Positions 22,059 to 34,132 of a DNA stretch of 64,000 nucleotides are shown here, in pieces. The notes beneath the pieces are model-generated. The model did no database searches. It was given only the letters and a program-made list of their open reading frames with translations, and had not been told where the DNA came from. Position 1 is the first letter of the stretch, and each line of letters starts with the position of its first letter. This DNA comes from Dama dama (lineage: Eukaryota > Chordata > Mammalia > Artiodactyla > Cervidae), in assembly GCF_033118175.1 (NCBI RefSeq), contig NC_083689.1, forward strand, positions 28,688,501-28,752,500, read 5' to 3'. Both the position numbers and the translations under genes were made by a program.

Positions 22059-22158
22059 TTGGAGCAAACTGTGAGAGATAGTGAAGGATAGGGAAGACTG
22101 GTGTGCTGTAGTCCATGGCATCACAAAGAGTCAGACACAACTTAGCGACTGAACGACA
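22059..22158 (+). mobile_element. Short BovB-derived SINE with 13-bp TSD
   Basis: A 100-bp BovB 3' tail derivative (TGGTGTGCTGTAGTCCATGG, ending GACTGAACGAC). AAACTAAATGTCT flanks it at 22046-22058 and 22159-22171. Confidence 0.88.
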
Positions 22159-23495
22159 AAACTAAATGTCTCCTTGCTGCTAATGAGGGGGCTTTGAGAT
22201 AAAACAGTATTTTAATAAACTTTTGTCATTGGAAAGTTATTGGTTATCAGTAAGTCCAGTACATTTTAAGAATAGTCAACTACATGGCAGGAGCCTTGTT
22301 TGTGCCTAAAATCGTTTTTTACTTTTACGCTGGGATCTATGACATCCTCATTGTACTAATGGAGATGCAGGCTGTATTATGTGGATGTCAAAGGCAATTT
22401 GGAGAAGCAAAACAATTATTGAGTTCGTTTACTTCTATAAAACTCACCCTTTACAATATGTACTGAGGGGGTCTCATATCTCTTTGAAAATTGTGAGACT
22501 CCTCGCTAGCAGAAGATAGGTACACACATTTACATACATATGTACAGCTAGTTTCAGGACATTCCCATACTCTCCTCTTCCTGTCTTCATCCATCCATTC
22601 ATGGAACACTAATGGAGCATTAAAACACTTGCCTAATGCTTTGCAGAGAGAGAATTCAGTTGTGGGTATAGAGATAAATCAGCTCCTAAATGAAACTGAC
22701 TCTGTACGGGAGAGACTTCCCATTTGAAGGCTACTGATTTTGAAGATCTGTGGTATGTGCTGTGTCAGTGAGCCTAACATTCTTTGCTCTGATGACCCTC
22801 ATACCTTCGAGGTCACAGCTGCAGGAGGCTTTGACTCTCCCTTCATCAAAATGTCGCAGCAGCTTTTCTGAGCAGCAGGAATAGGCTAGGTTGTGGAGGT
22901 AATATGGGAGAAGAACGGCTGGAGGAAGGAGAAAGAGAATTATTAAGGGGAACAAAGATTGATGATGGGGCAGGTCAGATACCAGCCGGGAAGGAATGTG
23001 TATGGAACCCCTGGGGCTTGGCCAAGTCGTTAGAGCGTGGAGTCTCCAGCTCAGCCAATTTCACTTTCGCTGTCTCCTGTGAAGGTCCTTTACAGACTGG
23101 GCTGTGTTTTCTGAGGGTACACAAGACGTCTGGGTTTCCTCAACTCTCCTTGCTTCCTAGGATCAAGTCTGTCTTCTCATGGTGAATTCTGAATATAAGC
23201 CCTCTGCCTTGAATGAAAAAGATGACCCTTACTGATAAAGAGTTGAACAGTTAAGATTATGGAAATTAAAGTAGCTTCATTTGTGTGCATTTTTATCATA
23301 AGGATACTTAAGAGACTCGTTCACTTGTCTGCAGTGGGTACTTTTGTTGCATATCTGCAATTAGGCATTATATATAGCACATACTTTTATATCTTAGTTT
23401 TTCAGCTTTATTGTTTTTAACTATAGCTTCCTTGGTTTGTAGTCAGTGGCTTATTACCTTATTGTTCACACGTTTCCCTGTTGTGCTTTCCACAG

Positions 23496-23594
23496 CAATT
23501 TGTAGAAATAGTTGCGGAGATGGATTTTGTTCACGTCCTAACATGTGTACTTGTTCCAGCGGCCAAATATCACCAACCTGTGGATCAAAATCAA
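23496..23594 (+). CDS. FBN2: Fibrillin-2 coding exon 3 (EGF-like domain 1)
   Basis: This 99-nt exon encodes residues 113-145 and completes the split Pro113 codon. It carries one EGF-like module with six cysteines at residues 115, 119, 124, 130, 132 and 141, in the spacing C-x3-C-x4-C-x5-C-x-C-x8-C. The module lacks the D-x-D/N-E calcium-binding signature, as expected for the first three EGF domains of fibrillins. The acceptor is TTTCCACAG/C and the donor is GTACGT at 23595. Both boundaries are phase 1, so the module is symmetric and its removal would keep the frame. Confidence 0.96.
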
Positions 23595-26500
23595 GTACGT
23601 TTTTCATTTGTGACCTTATTTACTGTGTTATCTGTAAGTTATCTTTTGAATAAATGGTAAATGTCCTTTTCAGTGAGGCTGTGGACCCATGATTATTTTC
23701 TGCACTAACTAGGTCAGTACTAATCTTTGGAGTAAAAATCTTTGGTGGCTTAGCTGTTGCCAACAACAACTAGGGGCTAATGGGGTGGTGATGAAGAAAA
23801 CCGATTTCGTACTGGTCCAGAAGATATGCGTCTACTGAGTGAAAGAGCCTGGATTTAGTGAGAAGTAATTCTTTGTAATAGCTGGAATTTACTGTGTTTT
23901 TACCGGTACTTATTACAGGTACTAACTGTTTGACTATATCATTGTATTTAATTAAGCCTCACATGACTACAATGAGATACTATTATTACCCTATTGTCAG
24001 AGAAGGAGATTGAGGCCCACATAAGTTTTAACTCACCCAAAGTAAGATAGATTGGAATCCAGGGCTTCTGATGCCCAAGTCCGTAGACTCAAATCCTCAG
24101 CTTTATTTATTGCCTTTGCTTAACTCCTATGTCTCATATACTGTTTTGTGGGTTAACTAAAGGGGAAGGAGAAGAGCACGGAGATGATAACAAATACTTA
24201 TTGTGTACTGATCAGATGTTTTACATATATTAACTTATTTTGCTTTACACATACTAACTCCCAACAGCTCTCTAAGATCACTGTAACCGTGGACTAAAAT
24301 TGTGCTTTACATGACCTAAGGAAGAATTGTTGGGTCTTTAAGGTCCAAGATCAATCTTTTAGCACAGTATTTAAGGTAATGTTTTATAGCCAAGTAGAAG
24401 CAGTTATTATTTATGTAATTGCTCAATAATTAATACTTATCTACCTCAAACTAATATGAAGTTGTTATACTTTTAACATTTCTTTCTATAAATTTTTCCT
24501 AAGTAAAAGTAATAGATAATCTGTCTGATTGAGGAATATAAGATTCAAGATTCATACGACAAATGTCATTGTCTCATGATGAAACTTTGATTAGCGCTCT
24601 AGTTTCATTTTCTTTTAAAATATCATGTAATTGTTTAAACCTTCCAAAACCCATTATGTAGAATTTCTCAAGACTTTCTTGACTACCCTGAATACCGTTT
24701 TCCTCCACTACTGTCCGATCCTTCCCTCTGACTGCCTAGAAGATACCATTCCCCATATCTTCATTATTCTCTTCTCTTAGTTTTCTCAAATATACCCTCA
24801 GCAAAACACCCAATCCTGGAGAAACATTTTATAATTCAGTTTTTTTATTCCTCTATTGGGACAGCTGAAGAATCATTGGCTGACCTTCAGTTTGTGGTAT
24901 ATAATTTAATAGGAGAATCCCTGAGTCATTTGGCCTTGAGTTATGTTGGCTGCTTTTCCATCAGGAACTTTTTCCTCCTCTCTAGTCCTCATGGTGCTCC
25001 AACTTCACAAAGCATTTAGCACCGTTAAGCACTATTTCTTGAAAAGCTCTCTTTTCCCTTCGCTTATATGAAAGTAATGGCTCCCAACACTCCTTTTCTT
25101 GATCATTTTTTCTTAGTATCCTTTCTATATCCCCTTTATTAGCCTTACATTCACAGTTAAGTATTCCCAAAGTTCTGTCCTCCCTAGGTGAACTCATTTG
25201 CATATATGTCTTCAACTACTGCTAATATGGGCCTTCCCAGGTGATGCAGTGGTAATCCACCTGCCGATGCAGGACATGCAAGAGACTTGGGTTCGATCCT
25301 TGGGTGAGGAAGATACCTGGAGAAGGAAATGGCAACCTACTCCAGTATTCTTGCCTGGAGAATCCTCATGGACAGAGGAGCCTGGCACATCCTCTGCCTG
25401 TGAGGTCACAAAGAGTCGTACATGACTGAGTGACTGGGCAATCACTAACCAATATGTTGCTAACTTATAACGATTATCTCTAGAACAGATCCATCCACTG
25501 GGCTTCATATTCATGTGTCCCATTTCCTGCTGGACATCTCCACTTGAATGAGTAGTAGGCATCCAAAACTGTGGCATGAGACTCTTGATCCGTGGCTGAC
25601 AACAGTCTGTTTCTTCCACAGTTGCCATGGTCCCAGCAAATAGCACTGAACTCAATGCCTTGCTATCATGATGGGCTTGGTATCCGCTGTCACGGAGCTT
25701 ACATTTCTGTAGAGAGACAGACAAAACACAAGTAAACAAACACCACAGTGTCATTATAGATTGTGATTAGTTCTTGGAAGGAAACCTGGCTGTGAAGAAG
25801 AGGCTGGAACCAAGGAAGAACATAGACACGAGAGCTAGACAAAATCGTGCTGATGCGTGCAATATGACATTGAAGCTGAGTTCAGAAGGACTAGGATGAA
25901 CCAGGGAGGGATCCTTACAGGGAGAGGAAGTAGCAAATCAAAACATCTTCCACTTGAGAAACTAAAAGATTCATGTGATGACAAAGAGGCAGGTTGGGAA
26001 GAGAAGATCTTAGAGAAGCAGGCAAATCCAGATAGATGATACATGGCTGCCTCAGTCATGGAGGGATTTGGGTTATATCCCAAATGCAACATTAAAAGAG
26101 TTTAAATAAGACAGGCAAGCAGTGCTATTTGTATTATCACAAGAAGACTGTAGTTGCTCTGCAGAGAAGGAATTTGAAAAGGGCAAGAGTAGAAGCTAGG
26201 GAACTCATCAGGAGGTGACTGCAACAATCCAGGTAAGAGATGAGGGTAGCTGAACCACGCAATATCAGTGGTGACAGAAAGGAGAAGGATTTGACATGTA
26301 TTTTCCAGTGGAACCTACAGACCTTGTTAAAAGACTTGATTTGAGAGAAAGAGAAGCAGTTGCTTAAGCATTGGATGAATGGCAGTGCCTGGCACTCAGC
26401 CACGGCATTCTGAATGGATACTTGAGTGCCTCCTGCAACCTAGAACTTACACTTCTAGTCACCTTAGATTTCCTTCCTTTAACATTAAAAGTGTAATAGA

Positions 26501-26683
26501 TTTTAAATACATACTAAGTAACATGTTGTCACAGATACGCTCATCTGTGTACTTACAAATAAATAGATGTATGCTTGGGTCATAACATTTACTTCATTAA
26601 TTGGGCATTTATTATAGTTTTATAACTCTCACAGATGTTATAGTTTTGGTGATTGATAATTTTATGTTTTTTGTTCTTTGCAG
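23595..26683 (+). other. FBN2: FBN2 intron 3 (3089 bp)
   Basis: The intron starts GTACGT and ends CTTTGCAG. It holds a MIR-like antisense remnant (about 23890-24110), a Bov-tA SINE (25229-25436) and purine-rich sequence at 25790-26400 that resembles an old interspersed repeat I cannot name. Confidence 0.88.
25229..25436 (+). mobile_element. Bov-tA SINE
   Basis: GGGCCTTCCCAGGTGATGCA head, box-B-like GGGTTCGATCCTTGGG, tail AGAGTCGTACATGACTGAG. In FBN2 intron 3. Confidence 0.85.
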
Positions 26684-26779
26684 TTCAGCAGTGCAGCGTT
26701 AGGTGCATGAATGGTGGGACCTGTGCAGATGACCATTGCCAGTGCCAGAAGGGATATATTGGAACTTACTGTGGACAAC
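26684..26779 (+). CDS. FBN2: Fibrillin-2 coding exon 4 (EGF-like domain 2)
   Basis: This 96-nt symmetric phase 1-1 exon encodes residues 146-177 (IQQCSVRCMNGGTCADDHC...). It is a second EGF-like module without a calcium-binding signature. Its six cysteines are at residues 149, 153, 159, 164, 166 and 175, and the aromatic/glycine pattern GYIGTYCG is at the end. The acceptor is CTTTGCAG/T and the donor is GTAAGC at 26780. The protein reads straight through from exon 3 and into exon 5. Confidence 0.96.
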
Positions 26780-28140
26780 GTAAGCAACATGAGAATAAAC
26801 TCGATTTATTTGAATAATTTGATTGAATGGATATTTCATACCAAGTCATAATTAAGGTCTTGTAAAGCCTGTGATCCTTCAAAAAATAATTTTACGTAGA
26901 AAAGACATACCTTACAGCTGGATAGTTAATTTTTTCCAGCTCTTAAAAATTTTTGTTTTAGAGTATTGATGTTGTTGAATATCACTAGGGCTTTATCAAA
27001 TTTGACATATATTACAATTAAATATTTACTTGATTTTCATTTAGTTCCATAAAACATGGATGCCTTTCTGAAAAAATGGTAATGTTTGCTGTGATCTTTC
27101 TCTCTCTTTAGGATATCCCAAATTTAACCCTGAAGAGCCAAGCTTATAAATTACCTTTTGCTCAGATATATTTTATTACTCAAATCTATTGTAATACCAC
27201 AGTAAAGGGCTATGAAATGATTTTTCAGTAAATAGGGGAGTTCAGAGACAGAGGTGTCAGGCCTTATAAACCAAGGGAAAAAATTTGGACAGTACTCTAA
27301 ATGTTATGTGAAGCTATTGGTACAGTTTAAGCAGTAGAGTGAGACGACCTGATTAACATTTAAAAAGAACCACTTTGGCTGCTGTGTTGAAACTGGATTG
27401 TAGAGAGAGCAAGAAAAAAAACAGAAGGGCCAGTTAGGAGGCTAGACCAGTGATTCTGGTAGATGATGCTGCAGTAACTCAGGATGTGATTTTTGCTTAG
27501 ATTGAGCTGTCATTGGCGGTGGAATATATGGAAGGAGGTGTGTACTGGTGGAATGGGTATGATGCATGAGACTAAAAGGAAAAGCCGAGATCCATAGTGA
27601 CGACTAGAAGACTTGAGTTGAGCTCTGGGTTGAATAGTGATGCCATTTTCTGATATGCAAAAGACTGAGTGGGGATTAGGTGGGATGGGGGCCGGGTGGG
27701 GCTCAGAGCATGGGGTGTCAAGAGTTTTTGTTTCGGATTTGATGAAGAAGTCTGTTAGACTTCTAAGTGAAAAGATCTATGAGCTCAGCCCTTAGGAGAG
27801 AGGTCAGGGATAGACATACGTGTTTGGGAGCATATAGATTGAATTTTGATATGGCTAACATTTTCATCATGGGCCTGGACAAAGATCACTAGGAAGTTGG
27901 TGCAGGTAGAGAAGAGAAGTGGGCTGAAGCCAGAACCCTGATTGTTGCCTAGCATTTTGAGGTGGAGACAAGGAAGGAGGAGCCCGCAAAGAGTGAGAAC
28001 GAGTAGATAGCGAAACAGGAGGAAAACTGAGAGAGCGTGATAACCTGGAAGACAAAAGAAAAAGGTAGCACCAGGAGTAGAGATTTATATTGTCTTGTGT
28101 AGAAACAACAACTTTTCTTTCTTTTTTTTTTTAACATTTT

Positions 28141-28329
28141 GACCCAGATGCTGAGAAAGATTGAGAGCAGGAGAAGGGGGCGACAGGAATAGATGGTTGG
28201 ATGGCATTACTAACGCAGTGGATGTGAATTTGAGCAAACTCCAGGAGATAATGAAGGATAGGGAAGCCTGGTGTGCTACAGTTCAGGGGTCGCGAGGAGT
28301 TGAACATTACTGACAGACTGAACAACAAA
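28141..28329 (+). mobile_element. BovB-tail-derived SINE (ART2-like)
   Basis: It begins in the BovB 3' coding end (GACCCAGATGCTGAGAAAGA) and ends GACTGAACAACAA. It carries more substitutions than its neighbour at 28404, so it looks older. Confidence 0.75.
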
Positions 28330-28403
28330 TCTGGTGCAGCATCTTTTTTTTTTTTTCTTCCATTTATTTTTATCTTTTTTTATATCCAATAATGTTTGTG
28401 TAG

Positions 28404-28637
28404 TAGTAAGTGATGCGAAGAGTTGACTCATTGGAAAAGACCCTGATGCTGGGAGGGGTTGGGGGCAGGAGGAGAAGGGGACGACAGAGGAGATGGTTGG
28501 ATGGCATCACCGACTCGATGGACGTGAGTTTGAGTAAACTCCGGGAGTTGGTGATGGACAGGGAGGCCTGGCGTGCTGCGATTCATGGGTTCGCAAAGAG
28601 TCGGACACGACTGAGCGACTGAACTGAACTGAACTGA
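28404..28637 (+). mobile_element. BovB LINE 3' fragment
   Basis: GATGCGAAGAGTTGACTCAT through ACTGAGCGACTGAACTGAAC. Only lightly diverged. The open frame 28410-28622 is the last part of the BovB polyprotein, not a gene. Confidence 0.9.
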
Positions 28638-30641
28638 AGTAATGATAATTTCAGATTTGACTTAGGTCAGACTGTTTGTACCTATGTTGAGTGGTCCAAG
28701 AGTCTGTCTGATAAAAACAGACACTTGTATTTCTGAGTAGAGTAGGTGCTCAGTAAATATTTACTGAATAAAAATATTCAGACTTCAGCAGTCATGATCA
28801 GGGTTCTGTTTCACAGTCTGACCATCTTGAAGTAGGGCTTGCTTCTCGCTTTCCCCCAGATCATGGTAGGCAGTTCATACTCCTTTCCATAGTCTTTTTC
28901 TCCCCTGCGTTTTGCTTTGTCCCACACTAGGTGTAAGTACTTTTTCCTCTTCCTGTGTGGTCAGCATTCTTTCCATGGTGGAAATTTAGGCTTATACAAG
29001 TTTCTTTTCAACTCCAGTTGAGAGGTACATTTGTTTCTGTCTTGTTTTGTTACCAAAAAATTACTTTTTAAAGTAACTTCCATCATAATTCATTCAAAAG
29101 AAGGGAATTGCTTCTTTTATCCCCTTTGGTCCACTTTTATCTGTACTGTCTGCTTCCCTTCTTGGCTGCTGCTCTTCAGTGTAAACTTTGGTTGCTACAC
29201 AGCAAGTCATGTTTTCCACACAGACCCTTTTCAGTATAAAAAGGAAGGGGAATTGAGATTGTAGAACACCTTAATGCGTAGCCACTGTGCATTTTGTTTT
29301 TTATACCATTTTATCTTCAAACTATTAGCTCTACTTTACAGGCAGGGAAGCTGAGAATTGAAAGATGATGTGATTGAGATGTGCTGAACACAGCAGAACT
29401 CCTTTATCTGTTCACTGTGTTGTTCCACCTCCCCAAAAAGTGGGAAGAAGGCTGCAAGATTTTGACATATTGCAGGAGATTTTGAGAATCTTCAGTATAT
29501 CAAATACTATAGCAAATGAAGGGATACGAAGACACCCTCCCTGCGGTCCCTCTCCTGGAAGCATGCTCTCTCATGAGAGAGCAGGAATAGAAGCAATGGC
29601 TGTATTGGCCTGCCTCATTCTTGTTCAGAGAAGCTCTTGATACTTTTCTTCAATTACTGAAGATGCCAAGGACCTTTTGTTTAAATGGGTTATACCTGCT
29701 GATATTTGCTGTATTAAAAATTAAAATTGAGAAATTAAAAAAAAATTATTTCCTTTCAAGTAATAGAAAGCCATGTTACCTGTTAACATAATTTTTATGA
29801 ATAATAACTATGTTTTCCATACCAATATAAAAAATTTGTGAGAAGAGAGGCATTGTTAATCTGACCTGAGTAGGTGAGCCTAGTATTCATCTCTACTGAA
29901 CGAGCTCTCTCAGGACATGCTCCAGGCTTATCCAGCCCTCTTCTTCCCCCTGGAGAAGCATTTGGAAGCTCTGTCTTAGAAAACCCTGAGAGACGTCCTC
30001 CTTCCGCCTCCCCAGGGATAGATCCTGAGGGACAGTCATGGATGCGTTTTCCCATTCATGGTTTAAGGGCTAGCATATGTTAAATGAGGGACCATGTCTG
30101 GGACAGTGACTTTCATTTACATCTCTTACACCTTCATAGTATTTAAAGAAAATTCCTTTCCTTTTGATTAATTACATTAGTTGAGTGTTATTCATTTGCA
30201 GTATATCTTTAGAAATCAAAATATTCGAATACTTACACAGCTGTTTCTGTGAAATCACACCCTGTGGAGAGTTTTCTCCCTCTCTCTGTTGTCTAGAGTC
30301 TGCAATCTTCTTTCATATTTTAATCACCTTTAACCTATGAAAGTAGATTGTAGGGTTCATGGAACTGAAATAGAGGATTAAATCATTGTATTCTCACTGT
30401 ATGATCAGAGTCAGCCAATTCTTGTGATTCTGATTTATAGAAAAAAAAAAAAAAACCTTACTGAATGATTGCATAACAATGTGATTTATGTGAATTGTGG
30501 AGGTTTTAGTCTCAATATTTATTTAAATGCATGATGTGACATGTTTTAGAGGTAAGATCCATTACTGGCTACATATCTATACTCCTACATTATTCTTGGA
30601 CTTTCGCTGTGTAATGAGCTTCTTGCTGTGTTTGCGTGCAG

Positions 30642-30737
30642 CTGTCTGTGAAAATGGATGTCAGAATGGTGGACGTTGTATCGGACCTAACCGCTGTGCT
30701 TGTGTTTATGGATTCACTGGTCCACAGTGTGAAAGAG
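30642..30737 (+). CDS. FBN2: Fibrillin-2 coding exon 5 (EGF-like domain 3)
   Basis: This 96-nt exon encodes residues 178-209 plus the first base (G) of the next codon. The third EGF-like module has cysteines at residues 180, 184, 190, 196, 198 and 207 ([18 protein letters not shown]...). The acceptor is GCGTGCAG/C and the donor is GTAAGA at 30738, both phase 1. It is the last coding exon recognised here. The gene is therefore partial: the hybrid, cb-EGF and TB domains and the C-terminus lie beyond 64000. In known fibrillins the EGF2-EGF3-hybrid1 segment binds partners such as LTBP and fibulin. That role is family knowledge, not something the sequence shows. Confidence 0.96.
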
Positions 30738-33094
30738 GTAAGAAGATAAAAGAGAACGCCCCTTTGGAGAAGTCTGTCTTATTGTAAATATGTGTAATAT
30801 TTTTATTACCCAATGAAAATTCTTCTAATGAAACAATATTTTCATTCTTTGATTATGTCTGTAACTTGCATGGTCAGATTTTGTGATGTAGCTAATACCA
30901 GCTGAAGTATCTCAGTTTTTTCCACCAGAGCAACCTCAGTTTAGAAGGCCAGCTCTGGCACTATGGCTGTGGGGTGATTTTGAGTGAGTGACTGGATGGC
31001 AAATTCTAATAATTTGGAGTTAATTCAAATTAGGAGTCACTGTTGGGAGCATTGCCTCTGTTAAAAAAAGATGTAAAGATGTAATATGTTCTTGGTTGCA
31101 AGACCGGCAAAAACCTGAAATAAATGAACCTAACCAACAAGGAAACGTATTACATTGCATAACAAAATGTCCGGAGTCAGTGGGCTTCAGGTAGGACATG
31201 ATCAAGACTCATTCAGTTGTTCTACTTCTCTTTGGCCCTGCCTTCCTTTGTGTGTTGGTTTTGCCCTACCCGCCAGTTCTGTATGGTTCTAAAATGACTG
31301 TCAGCTATAACTAATGCAACGTGCTTTCTTGTTGACATCTAGAGAGAGAAAACCTCTCCTCTAACTATGGGCCAGTAATAGCCTTCAGAATTATTTGCTA
31401 TGCTGATTGGCTTAATCTTGAGTTTTTGAACCAATCCCTGATAAGAGGAATGGTATTAGTATGTTCCATGTAAACTTATCAGGACCTATGTTTGGAGCAG
31501 GAGATGATGAAAGCTTCCCAGAGTCACCTGGAAGGGGGAGTTTGGTCTCAACCCAGGGGAAGTTGTGGTGGGCAGGAGAAAAGGGGCAGAGAATGGGTGC
31601 TGGCTAGGTTTCCATCTTTGTCCACCTTATTTGTGTAAACTGTTGGTCAAGCCCATTTGAAACCGGTTTATCATAATTTAAGTAGCAGCAAAGTTTGTGA
31701 CCTGTAGAGTACTGAAAATCCCCAGTGTTGATGCAATACGTGAACTATTAGTAATGTTCATGTATTGCACAAGGGCATATCAAAGAAGATCAATTTTATA
31801 AAATGTGATAAACAGCTATTTACCACTGAACCATAAAAGTAAAATAAGCTTAAACTAAAATCAGTATTACATAATCGTTCATAGTTACATACATGCTCAA
31901 TTTACTTTTCCAGGACTTGTCATAGCATCTAAAGTTGTATAGTGATTTCTCTGTTGTGAAACTTTAAGTATATGAAGTTATGTCATTGAAATGTTAGAGA
32001 TAAATAGTGGTGATGGTTTATGTATGTACAGAGGCTTTGAATTGCAAAGAAACCTTAGGTTTTTCAAATTATATCCATTACACTGACAAAACTTAATCCT
32101 GGCATTCAGGTTAAAGCTCAAGAAGAAGCTGAGAAATTAGAATTATATGGTAAAGTTTGAAAAGTAAGATGTATGCAGCCTTTTAACATACACTTGTATG
32201 TATATGTACATTAAGATATTTATATTATTTCTGGGGTAATTGAGATTTCTTGGGACCAAAGTACATTCCACAGATGACAGAGTTTATAGTTATACTTAGG
32301 AGAAATTTAAATGTCTTCACCAGATGCTTTTATTTGGGGAAGAAAAATTAATTATGAAATGTTAGCATAAAGTGATAAGTTGTTGAGAATGGAATAAAAC
32401 AAATTTCTGAGATGATGTTTATTTAAACACCATAGAATGGAAAAATAGTAAAATTTAAAATTTCAAACATAGTTATAATTGGTGGAGATGATGTTCATTT
32501 TTCTGGAGATCATGTAAACTTTTCAGTACTTTCATCCTAAAGCAGATTTCAAATTCAATTCCTAATTGGCAGAGGAATTGGGTAGTTTTTTTGACAAAGA
32601 GGCTTCCAGGCATTACATCATTATTCTGTCTGCAACAGTTATTCATTCATTGGGTTTGTTAGTCCTTACTAAATTTATGGAAACTTAATAAAGACATTAA
32701 AATATATTTTACATGTACAGTAGCGTGTTTTCAGAAGCACTACAAAACTAAGTAACGAATTGGCCTGAAGTATTTCTTTTTTAATGTGGGTTCGCTTAAA
32801 AATCTTGTTAAGTATTCACCTTCAGATGAAAATTCTAAAACTCCATTTCTTCCAAAGAAGGAATTAGCAATTTCCAATCTTAGATTGCAACTGTGAACTT
32901 TAATGTCCTTAAAATATATTTTTAATTGAATTTCTAATGTGTGATAGCTAATCCCACTGAGAGTGGAGTTCATAATTTTTCTCAAGAAACACTGTCTGAA
33001 TTTGCTACGAAAAGAAGAACTTATTTATGTTGAGGTTAGGGAATAGCCCTGTGTGCCCAGTTCACATTTAAGATTCATATTGTCTTTTTCAATT

Positions 33095-33319
33095 TGCGTG
33101 GGTGCGAAGTTGCTTCAGTCATGTCCGACTCTTTGTGACCCTATGGACTGCAGCCTGCCAGGCTCCTCTGTCCATGAGATTCTCCAGGCAAGAATACTGG
33201 AGTGGGTTGCCATGCCCTCCTTCAGGGGATCTTCCCGGCCCAGGGATCAAACCAGCGTCTCTAATGTCTCCTGCATTGGTAGGTGCTTCTTTACCACTAG
33301 CGCCACCTGGGAAGCCCTA
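33095..33319 (-). mobile_element. Bov-tA SINE, antisense, with 10-bp TSD
   Basis: It reads from the BovB-like tail (CAGTCATGTCCGACTCTTTG) to the tRNA head (CCACCTGGGAAGCCC). TTTTTCAATT is duplicated at 33085-33094 and 33320-33329. Confidence 0.9.
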
Positions 33320-34089
33320 TTTTTCAATTACTAAATTTAAAAACATATGTTCTTTGTTCTCCTAAAAAAAAAGACTTTTGTAAAATTAGACATACTTTTC
33401 TTCTTAGTGTAGCACACATAATTTCCCTTTAAATTGGTCTCTTGGGATCCAGTAGTATGATAAACCTGGCCGTTTTTCCAGTTATCTGGGCTTCTGGCAG
33501 ACTGGTTTCCTGCCTGGAGATAGAGACTGGGTGGTAGTTAATGACTGGCATGATTGTAGTGTTTAACCTGAATCTTGCTGCTGTGTAAGCTGAACCTCTT
33601 TGGAGTTTTCTCCTCACTCTTGCTGATACGTACAATGACCTTTTATACTTAGCCTTAAAGAAAGAGTTCCTGTGGTCTCATGCTGATTATAAAATGCAGA
33701 TGGCTTAGCTGTGTCCAAGGCACATGAAGATACTTAATTCTTTTTGCTTCTCTCTTCAAACAGATGGCATTTGAAAAAGATAAATATTATACTTAATGTA
33801 CACCTGAGAATACATAGAAATGAAATCATTATTGTATATCAAGACTCGGCGTTTTTTTTCTCTTAACACTTAAAGTGTATTTTATTATTTGTCGGTAGAA
33901 ACTTGGAGGGGGCAGGCAGGCAAGAAACAAATATACCTGAAGGATTTCTAGACTAAAAACAGTGATTACTTGATAATAAATGTGGCCTGCTCAAGGTCCC
34001 TGTTTCAGACTCTTTACCTTGAATGATTGTTGAAATCATGTTTTGTAATTGAATTTTCCTTGAAGCTTATATAAGGACCATCTGTTAGA

Positions 34090-34132
34090 AATATATCAGA
34101 GACCCTTTTAAATTATGGGTCTCTGATATATT
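34090..34132. repeat. Perfect 16-bp inverted repeat (11-nt loop)
   Basis: AATATATCAGAGACCC at 34090-34105 is followed by an 11-nt spacer and its exact reverse complement at 34117-34132. In RNA from either strand this would fold into an uninterrupted 16-bp hairpin. Confidence 0.9.

Larger units (their letters stand above)
18164..23495 (+). other. FBN2: FBN2 intron 2 (5332 bp)
   Basis: The intron starts GTGAGT and ends TTTCCACAG. It holds a TA/TG microsatellite (19786-19862), an old LINE-1 3' end interrupted by a SINE (about 20350-20985), a MIR-like remnant (about 21600-21720) and a short BovB-derived SINE with a 13-bp TSD (22059-22158). The remainder looks like unique sequence. Confidence 0.9.
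26780..30641 (+). other. FBN2: FBN2 intron 4 (3862 bp)
   Basis: The intron starts GTAAGC and ends GCGTGCAG. It contains two adjacent BovB-derived 3' fragments (28141-28329 and 28404-28637) and purine-rich old-repeat-like sequence (about 27300-27960) similar in style to that in intron 3. 28640-30500 looks mostly unique. Confidence 0.88.

Noticed and set aside
25212..25754. 180-codon minus-strand frame in FBN2 intron 3
   Set aside because: Its C-terminal third is antisense Bov-tA SINE and the rest shows no family. It has no splice or promoter support.
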